From positions 1 to 20,022 of the forward strand of contig CAJUIJ010000014.1 in the NCBI GenBank assembly GCA_910586175.1: 20,022 bases of DNA. Reading direction: 5' to 3'. The position numbers and the translations under genes are program-made. The stretch is from an uncultured Muribaculaceae bacterium (GTDB lineage Bacteria > Bacteroidota > Bacteroidia > Bacteroidales > Muribaculaceae). The notes under the pieces were generated by a model, which searched no databases, was not told where the DNA came from, and saw only the letters and a list, made by a program, of their open reading frames with translations. Position 1 is the stretch's first letter. Each line of letters begins with the position of its first letter. Below, in pieces: positions 14,865-20,022 of this stretch.

Positions 14865-14946
14865 GGGAAGTCCTTAAAGACCCTAAAGACCTTAAAGACC
14901 TTAAGGATTCCCTCCAACTAAAAAACTAAAAAAAACTAAAAAACTA
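14865..14946 (+). repeat. Composite repeat between purB and purA
   Basis: The first half (14869-14908) is a TCCTTAAAGACC-type array related to 13467-13525. The second half begins with CCCTCCAACTAA (14910-14921), the same 12 nt as at 4950-4961 before purL, and continues with AAAAACTAA units up to AAGAT before the purA ATG. GTTGG (14863-14867) with CCAAC (14914-14918), and TCCTTAA with TTAAGGA, give an imperfect hairpin over the first half. Both intergenic repeat families therefore meet here. Confidence 0.8.
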
Positions 14947-14950
14947 AGAT

Positions 14951-16246
14951 ATGTCAGAAACACTTGTAGTTGTCGGCTCGCAGTGGGGCGATGAAGGCAA
15001 AGGTAAGATCACAGATTACTTTGCTACGCGTGCCGACATGGTGGTGCGCTATCAGGGTGGCAATAATGCCGGCCACACTGTGGTGTTTGGCGGCAACAAA
15101 TATTCGCTGCAAAGCATCCCTTCGGGTATTTTCAATCCGAAGACGGTCAATGTGATGGGCAATGGCATGGTGGTTAATCCGGTGTCGGTGATCGCCGAAC
15201 TCGAGAAACTTCACGACCGTGGCATCACAGACTATCAGCTTTTCATCAGCACACGTGCTGCAATGGTTATGCCTTGGCACTCGGTGCTCGACGGTGCCTA
15301 TGAGGCCGGTCTCGGCAACGCCCTTATCGGCACCACCAAGAAGGGTATCGGCCCGGCATACAGCGATAAGTACAGCCGCATAGGTCTTCGCATGGGCGAC
15401 CTGCTCGAACCTGACTACTTCCGCGAGCGTCTTGACGCTGCTTTAGCAGTGAAAAACCGTGAGCTCGAGATGCTCGGACTGCCCACATTCGATCCTCAGC
15501 AGGTTTTCGATCAGTATATGGAGCTTGCCAAAGTGCTTGGTCCTATGATTACTGACACGTCGCGCATGGTCAATGATGCTCTCAACACACCTGATAAGCG
15601 TGTGCTCTTTGAGGGAGCACAGGGCATGATGCTCTGCATAGAGCATGGCACATATCCATATGTCACATCATCGAGTCCCTCTGCATCATCGGTGCCCGTT
15701 GGTGCCGGCATTGCCCCCAAGTGGGTGCGCAACGCCATCGGAGTGGCAAAGGCTTATTGCACGCGTGTCGGTTCTGGTCCGTTCCCCACGGAACTTTTCG
15801 ATGAGATTGGCGACGGCATACGCGAGCGTGGCCATGAATACGGCACTGTGACGGGTCGTCCGCGCCGCATCGGTTGGTTTGATGCCGTGGTGGGTCGCTA
15901 CACAGCCGAACTAGGTGGTCTGAGTCACTGGGCAGTTATGCTTCTCGACGTGCTCTCCGGTCTTGACACGATTAAAATCTGTGTGGCCTACGATCTCGAC
16001 GGCAAGCAGATCCAGAGCCCGCCGAGCACTATAGCATCGCTGGCTCGTTGCAAGCCCGTGTATATCGAGATGCCCGGATGGACAGAAGATATCACCGGAA
16101 TCAAGGAGTTCGACAAGCTCCCCGAGAATGCAAAGGCATACGTGCGTAAGCTCGAAGAGGTGACAGGAGTGCCTGTAGGCATGATTTCGGTTGGCCCCGA
16201 CCGCGAGCAGACAATCATCGTGGATCCCGAACTCAATAATTTCTAA
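14951..16246 (+). CDS. purA: Adenylosuccinate synthetase
   Basis: The 431-residue GTP-dependent enzyme joins IMP and aspartate to adenylosuccinate, the first step of the AMP branch; PurB from the preceding gene completes it. Visible are QWGDEGKGK with catalytic Asp14, GGNNAGHT with general acid His42, GTTKKGIGPAY, TRVGSGPFPTEL and GRPRRIGWFD. The usual LDxDxGTYP segment reads LCIEHGTYP, with Cys229 and Glu231, and the following Thr/Gly-rich loop is SSSPSASSVPVG. These are departures from the family norm, but the catalytic residues remain. Overall the sequence resembles Bacillus-type PurA. The ATG directly follows the repeat array. Confidence 0.96.
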   Translation: MSETLVVVGSQWGDEGKGKITDYFATRADMVVRYQGGNNAGHTVVFGGNKYSLQSIPSGIFNPKTVNVMGNGMVVNPVSVIAELEKLHDRGITDYQLFISTRAAMVMPWHSVLDGAYEAGLGNALIGTTKKGIGPAYSDKYSRIGLRMGDLLEPDYFRERLDAALAVKNRELEMLGLPTFDPQQVFDQYMELAKVLGPMITDTSRMVNDALNTPDKRVLFEGAQGMMLCIEHGTYPYVTSSSPSASSVPVGAGIAPKWVRNAIGVAKAYCTRVGSGPFPTELFDEIGDGIRERGHEYGTVTGRPRRIGWFDAVVGRYTAELGGLSHWAVMLLDVLSGLDTIKICVAYDLDGKQIQSPPSTIASLARCKPVYIEMPGWTEDITGIKEFDKLPENAKAYVRKLEEVTGVPVGMISVGPDREQTIIVDPELNNF

Positions 16247-16263
16247 AAAAATCGTATCATCAT

Positions 16264-17736
16264 ATGTCATTTATAACAGAAAAAATTTGTCAGGAAGGCA
16301 TTACCTTCGACGATGTGCTTCTCGTGCCGGCATTCAGCAACGTCACACCCGACAAGGTGACACTCGGCACCCGTTTCTCACGCAATATCACGCTCAACAT
16401 CCCTGTGGTGTCTGCGGCAATGGACACGGTGACCGAAGCTCCACTCGCTATCACAATAGCTCGTGAGGGCGGTATCGGTGTGATACACAAGAATATGTCG
16501 ATAGCGGCACAGGCTGCACAGGTGCGCAAGGTGAAACGTGCTGACTCCGGCATGATATACGACCCCGTCACCATCACCAAAGACCAGACAGTGGCCGATG
16601 CTCTCCGTCTCATGAAGGAGAATCGTATCGGAGGAATACCTGTGATCGACGATGAGCACCGGCTGATCGGTATAGTGACCAACCGTGACCTCCGCTTCCA
16701 GAAAGATATGTCGCTTGCCGTAAGTGAGGTTATGACTTCTGAAAATCTCATAACCACACATGATGCCAACCTTGAGGATGCTGCCCAGATTCTTCTTAAC
16801 AACAAGATTGAGAAGCTCCCTGTGGTTGATGACGACAATAAGCTCATTGGCCTTATCACTTATCGCGACATCACCAAGATTCGAGAGTTCCCGAACGCTT
16901 GTAAGGACTCAAAGGGTCGTCTTCGCGTAGCTGCCGGTGTCGGTGTGACCAAGGATACACTCGAGCGAGTTAAGGCACTCGTTGAGAATGGTGTTGACGC
17001 TGTGGTGATCGATACCGCACATGGTCATTCAGCCAACGTAGTTCGCACCCTAAAGGCCGTTAAGGAGGCTTTCCCGCAGATCGATGTTGTGGTAGGTAAT
17101 ATCGCTACTGCCGAGGCTGCTGAGTTTCTTGTGGAGGCCGGCGCCGACGGCATTAAGGTCGGTATCGGCCCCGGCTCAATCTGCACCACACGTATCGTGG
17201 CCGGTGTGGGTGTGCCGCAGCTTACAGCCATCTACGATGCAGCCACGGCAGCCCACAGGCATGGAGTGCCTGTTATTGCTGACGGTGGTCTCCGTTATTC
17301 GGGTGATGTGGTCAAGGCCCTTGCAGCCGGTGGCGACTGCGTGATGATGGGTTCCATGCTTGCCGGTGTGGAGGAATCTCCGGGTGAGACTATCATATAC
17401 AATGGACGTAAGTTCAAATCGTATCGCGGCATGGGTTCTGTAGAGGCTATGGCTGCCGGCTCCAAAGACCGCTACTTCCAGGGAGAGCAGATGGACAGCA
17501 ACAAGTTCGTGCCGGAAGGTATCGTGGCCCGTGTGCCTTACAAGGGCACTCTCGGCGAGACTGTATATCAGCTCATCGGCGGTTTGCGTTCAGGCATGGG
17601 TTACTGCGGTGCCCCCGACATCGATACGCTCCACAACGCCAAGTTCGTGCGAATCACCTCGGCCGGAGTCAAGGAGAACCATCCTCATGATGTGACTATC
17701 ACCAAGGAGGCTCCCAACTACTCTCCGGGCAACTGA
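16264..17736 (+). CDS. guaB: IMP dehydrogenase
   Basis: The 490-residue enzyme oxidises IMP to XMP with NAD+, the committed step to GMP. The barrel begins with TFDDVLLVPAFSNV. A CBS-domain pair interrupts it at about residues 95-205 (PVTITKDQTVADALRLM and LITTHDANLEDAAQILL). The catalytic loop GIGPGSICTTR carries Cys307. The mobile flap contains YRGMGSVEAM and the Arg-Tyr pair in KDRYFQ. The length is typical of bacterial IMPDH with CBS domains. The gene starts 17 nt after purA and precedes guaA, the usual pairing. Confidence 0.98.
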   Translation: MSFITEKICQEGITFDDVLLVPAFSNVTPDKVTLGTRFSRNITLNIPVVSAAMDTVTEAPLAITIAREGGIGVIHKNMSIAAQAAQVRKVKRADSGMIYDPVTITKDQTVADALRLMKENRIGGIPVIDDEHRLIGIVTNRDLRFQKDMSLAVSEVMTSENLITTHDANLEDAAQILLNNKIEKLPVVDDDNKLIGLITYRDITKIREFPNACKDSKGRLRVAAGVGVTKDTLERVKALVENGVDAVVIDTAHGHSANVVRTLKAVKEAFPQIDVVVGNIATAEAAEFLVEAGADGIKVGIGPGSICTTRIVAGVGVPQLTAIYDAATAAHRHGVPVIADGGLRYSGDVVKALAAGGDCVMMGSMLAGVEESPGETIIYNGRKFKSYRGMGSVEAMAAGSKDRYFQGEQMDSNKFVPEGIVARVPYKGTLGETVYQLIGGLRSGMGYCGAPDIDTLHNAKFVRITSAGVKENHPHDVTITKEAPNYSPGN

Positions 17737-17744
17737 TACAAAAC

Positions 17745-17795
17745 GATGATAAAATCATCATGACATTATGACAATATGACAATATGTCATGATGA
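17745..17795 (+). promoter_or_regulatory. Overlapping inverted repeats in the guaB-guaA gap
   Basis: TCATCATGACAT (17755-17766) and ATGTCATGATGA (17784-17795) form a perfect 12-bp inverted repeat with a 17-nt spacer made of a tandem ATGACAAT. A smaller hairpin, GATGAT-AAA-ATCATC (17745-17759), shares bases 17755-17759 with it, so the two RNA folds exclude each other. The larger one would bury the upstream guaA ATG at 17789 but not the one at 17813. It may be a translational control element or a DNA operator; no regulator is visible. Confidence 0.45.
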
Positions 17796-17812
17796 AACAA
17801 CCAAAAGAAAAA

Positions 17813-19339
17813 ATGGAAAAAATACTGATAATAGATTTCGGGTCGCAATACACGCAGCTCATAGCGCGTAGGGTGCGTGAGCTCAACGTGTACTGTGAGA
17901 TTCACCCGTTCAATCACTTTCCCGAGCCTGATGCTGACGTTAAGGGAGTGATTCTATCGGGCAGCCCGGCTTCGGTGCGCGACGAAGGTTCGCCCCGTAT
18001 CGATCTCTCGGCCATAAAGGGTAAGCTGCCGCTTCTCGGTGTATGCTACGGCGCACAGCTCCTCGCCTATGAGTTTGGCGGCGATGTGACACCGGCACCG
18101 AGCCGCGAGTATGGTCGCGCCATGCTCACAGTCGTGGCTCCCGAAGACCCGCTGATGCAGGGTCTCCCTTCGCCCACGCAGGTATGGATGTCGCATGGCG
18201 ACACTATCACCGGCACGCCGGCCAACTACGAGATAATCGGATCTACCGACAACGTCCGTGTCGCTGCATATCACATCGGCGGCGAGATGACCTGGGGTAT
18301 ACAGTTCCATCCTGAGGTATTCCACAGCACCGACGGTCCGAAGTTGCTCTCCAATTTCGTGCTCGGCATATGCGGATGCTCCGGCACTTGGAGTCCGGCA
18401 TCTTTTATAGAGACCACCGTAGCCGAACTCAAGGCCAAACTTGGCGACGACAAGGTGATACTTGGTCTTTCGGGGGGTGTTGACTCCACAGTGGCTGCTG
18501 TGCTTCTTCATAAGGCCATCGGGCAGAACCTGCACTGTATCTTCGTTAACAATGGCCTTTTGCGTGCCAACGAATTTGACGATGTGCTTGCCCAATACAA
18601 GGGTATGGGTCTAAACGTGCGCGGTGTGGATGCTTCCGAGCGATTCTATGCTGACCTCAAGGGAGTGACCGATCCTGAGCAGAAACGTAAGATTATAGGT
18701 CGCGACTTTGTGGAGGTGTTCAACGCCGAAGCTAAGAAAGTGGAAGGTGCAAGCTGGCTTGGTCAGGGCACCATCTATCCCGACGTTATAGAGAGCTGCT
18801 CAGTGAAGGGCCCGTCTGCCACCATCAAATCTCACCACAACGTGGGCGGTCTCCCCAAGGAGATGAACCTTCAGCTCGTGGAGCCGTTGCGCCTGCTCTT
18901 TAAGGACGAAGTGCGCAGGGTAGGTCGTGCGCTTGGCATCGACGACATGCTGCTTGGCCGCCACCCCTTCCCCGGTCCGGGTCTCGGCATCCGCATCCTG
19001 GGCGAGGTTACCGGTGAGAAAGTGCGTGTGCTCCAGCAGGCCGACAAGATATTTATCGACAACCTGCGCGAGTCCGGATGGTACGATAAGGTGTGGCAAG
19101 CCGGCGTGATGCTCCTCCCGGTGCAGAGTGTGGGTGTGATGGGCGATGAGAGAACTTACGAAAGTTGCTGTGCCCTGCGTGCGGTGATCTCTACCGACGG
19201 CATGACAGCCGACTGGGTGCATCTTCCCTACGAACTCCTTGCCAAGGTGAGCAACGAGATCATCAACAAGGTGCGCGGCATAAACCGCGTAGTCTATGAT
19301 ATCTCCTCAAAACCACCGGCAACAATCGAGTGGGAGTGA
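17813..19339 (+). CDS. guaA: GMP synthase (glutamine-hydrolysing)
   Basis: The enzyme converts XMP to GMP using glutamine and ATP. The N-terminal class I amidotransferase domain has LIIDFGSQYTQ and the triad Cys78 (GVCYGAQ), His166 and Glu168 (IQFHPEV). The ATP-pyrophosphatase domain has the PP-loop LSGGVDS (about 219-225). The C-terminal dimerisation domain contains GRHPFPGPGLGIRI and ends in KPPATIEWE, the normal family end. ATG 17813 (MEKILIIDFGSQ) fits the family start and gives 508 residues. The in-frame ATG at 17789 would add eight residues and is part of an inverted repeat. It is the last gene before the terminator. Confidence 0.97.
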   Translation: MEKILIIDFGSQYTQLIARRVRELNVYCEIHPFNHFPEPDADVKGVILSGSPASVRDEGSPRIDLSAIKGKLPLLGVCYGAQLLAYEFGGDVTPAPSREYGRAMLTVVAPEDPLMQGLPSPTQVWMSHGDTITGTPANYEIIGSTDNVRVAAYHIGGEMTWGIQFHPEVFHSTDGPKLLSNFVLGICGCSGTWSPASFIETTVAELKAKLGDDKVILGLSGGVDSTVAAVLLHKAIGQNLHCIFVNNGLLRANEFDDVLAQYKGMGLNVRGVDASERFYADLKGVTDPEQKRKIIGRDFVEVFNAEAKKVEGASWLGQGTIYPDVIESCSVKGPSATIKSHHNVGGLPKEMNLQLVEPLRLLFKDEVRRVGRALGIDDMLLGRHPFPGPGLGIRILGEVTGEKVRVLQQADKIFIDNLRESGWYDKVWQAGVMLLPVQSVGVMGDERTYESCCALRAVISTDGMTADWVHLPYELLAKVSNEIINKVRGINRVVYDISSKPPATIEWE

Positions 19340-19350
19340 TTCAAAATTCG

Positions 19351-19386
19351 AAAGTGCGGTGCGAGCGACTCGTGCCGCACTTTTTT
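19351..19386 (+). terminator. Intrinsic terminator of the purine operon
   Basis: AAAGTGCGGTGCGAG (19351-19365) and CTCGTGCCGCACTTT (19369-19383) form a 15-bp stem with two G-U pairs and a CGA loop, running into a T6 tract (19381-19386). It begins 11 nt after the guaA stop and has the shape of a strong rho-independent terminator. Confidence 0.93.
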
Positions 19387-19450
19387 AATGGGCATTTCCA
19401 AACGTATTTTCAGGCTTGCCGTTAACTTTTGAAGTGAAAATGGTCGATAA

Positions 19451-19482
19451 GTTGTCTATTTGAATAATTTATTGTAAATTTG
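19451..19482 (+). promoter_or_regulatory. Probable Bacteroidetes-type promoter of the downstream transferase gene
   Basis: TAAATTTG at 19475-19482 is a perfect TAnnTTTG -7 box. GTTG at 19451-19454, with a 20-nt spacer, serves as an imperfect -33 box. Transcription would start near 19488, leaving a leader of about 190 nt. A second -7-like TACGTTTG at 19535-19542 has no good partner. Apart from these the 290-nt gap between the terminator and the next gene shows nothing I can name. Confidence 0.6.
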
Positions 19483-19677
19483 CACTTTCTAATAGGCCAC
19501 TTTACTTGTGTCCTTTAAGTACCCGGTCAGATTATACGTTTGGAAATAACGGTCTCAATATGTCGGCACTTGTTGGAAGATGTGTCAGTACCTGAAATGA
19601 GCAGATATTTGTGTGATTGACCGGAGTCCGTAAATCAACAGGCAACTTGTTATCATATCAAGAACGAGGGAAAATAG

Positions 19678-20022
19678 ATGGAAATAAGGATAACGAATTA
19701 TTTTGTGTGTGTGATGCTGTCGGTTGTCATAGCCGGGATTATCATACCAAGCATCATGACCATAGCATTCAGGCGCAGGCTCTTTGATGAGCAGGATGAG
19801 CGCAAGATTCATAAGGGTGCCGTGCCACGCTTGGGCGGCATATCTTTCTTGCCTTCGCTGATATTTTCACTGTGCGTTGTGGTGGGGATTAATATACGCT
19901 TTCAGGTCGGTGGAATAGAGTCAATGCTTGTTTCACCGATTGTGTCGGTGTTCTTTTTGCTATGTGCGTTGATGCTCATGTATTTGGTGGGTATGGCCGA
20001 TGACCTTGTGGGGGTGCGGTAT
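19678..20022 (+). CDS. Undecaprenyl-phosphate sugar-1-phosphate transferase, MraY/WecA-like (partial)
   Basis: The first 115 residues of a membrane protein are present and the frame runs off the window end. Hydrophobic segments lie at about residues 8-28, 55-72 and 82-105. Between the first two is the cytoplasmic FDEQDERKIHKGAVPRLGGISF, typical of WecA/TagO-like enzymes of glycosyltransferase family 4. The MADDLVGVRY at the end holds the Asp108-Asp109 pair that binds magnesium. Such enzymes move a sugar-1-phosphate from a UDP-sugar to undecaprenyl phosphate and start the synthesis of polysaccharides. The exact sugar is not predictable. The start ATG at 19678 follows GAGGGAAAATAG. It has its own promoter and is functionally separate from the purine operon. 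Confidence 0.9.
   Translation, partial: MEIRITNYFVCVMLSVVIAGIIIPSIMTIAFRRRLFDEQDERKIHKGAVPRLGGISFLPSLIFSLCVVVGINIRFQVGGIESMLVSPIVSVFFLLCALMLMYLVGMADDLVGVRY

Noticed and set aside
19459..19462. TTTG as the -33 box of the last promoter
   Set aside because: The spacer to TAAATTTG would be only 12 nt, against the usual 19-21 nt; GTTG at 19451 fits the spacing better.

Overview
The window is one dense block of nucleotide biosynthesis genes, all on the + strand, most likely from a Bacteroidales genome; a Muribaculaceae-like gut anaerobe is my best guess. The grounds are two promoters of the Bacteroidetes type (-7 box TAnnTTTG, the better one with TTTG at -33), A-rich upstream regions instead of Shine-Dalgarno sequences, a four-helix-bundle (S23/Avd-like) gene, and a WecA-like transferase of the type common in this phylum. 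The biosynthetic genes are clearly richer in G+C than the inserted genes. The lineage is inferred from sequence features, not from a database search.

Layout. Positions 1-2017 hold the end of a pyrimidine operon: the 3' tail of pyrF, then pyrE and pyrB. PyrB carries a C-terminal four-cysteine zinc module like that of the regulatory chain PyrI. Positions 2028-3781 hold a type II restriction-modification pair, a 5-methylcytosine methyltransferase whose gene overlaps a probable endonuclease by ATGA. It sits directly behind pyrB, is AT-richer, and looks inserted. A clear promoter at 3835-3866 and a structured leader of about 140 nt then start the purine operon: purE, a four-helix-bundle gene, purL, purM, purH, purD, folD, purB, purA, guaB, guaA. 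The operon ends in a strong intrinsic terminator at 19351-19386. A second promoter follows, and then the 5' end of a membrane UndP sugar-1-phosphate transferase that runs off the window.

Function. PurD, PurL, PurM, PurE, PurB and PurH cover most of the route from phosphoribosylamine to IMP. FolD supplies the 10-formyl-THF that PurH needs. PurA plus PurB lead to AMP, and GuaB plus GuaA lead to GMP. PurF, PurN, PurC and PurK are not in the window. The order E-L-M-H-D and several protein subtypes resemble the Firmicutes pur operon more than what I remember of Bacteroides enzymes.

The least explained material lies between genes. Two families of short repeats fill several operon gaps: an AACTAACAACTAAAAAC type and a TCCTTAAAG type. 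The first forms inverted arms around the four-helix-bundle gene. The same 20-nt arm recurs as a perfect inverted repeat without a gene between pyrE and pyrB. This suggests a small repeat-bounded element family that settles exactly between a stop codon and the next start codon. No CRISPR array, rRNA or tRNA was seen.
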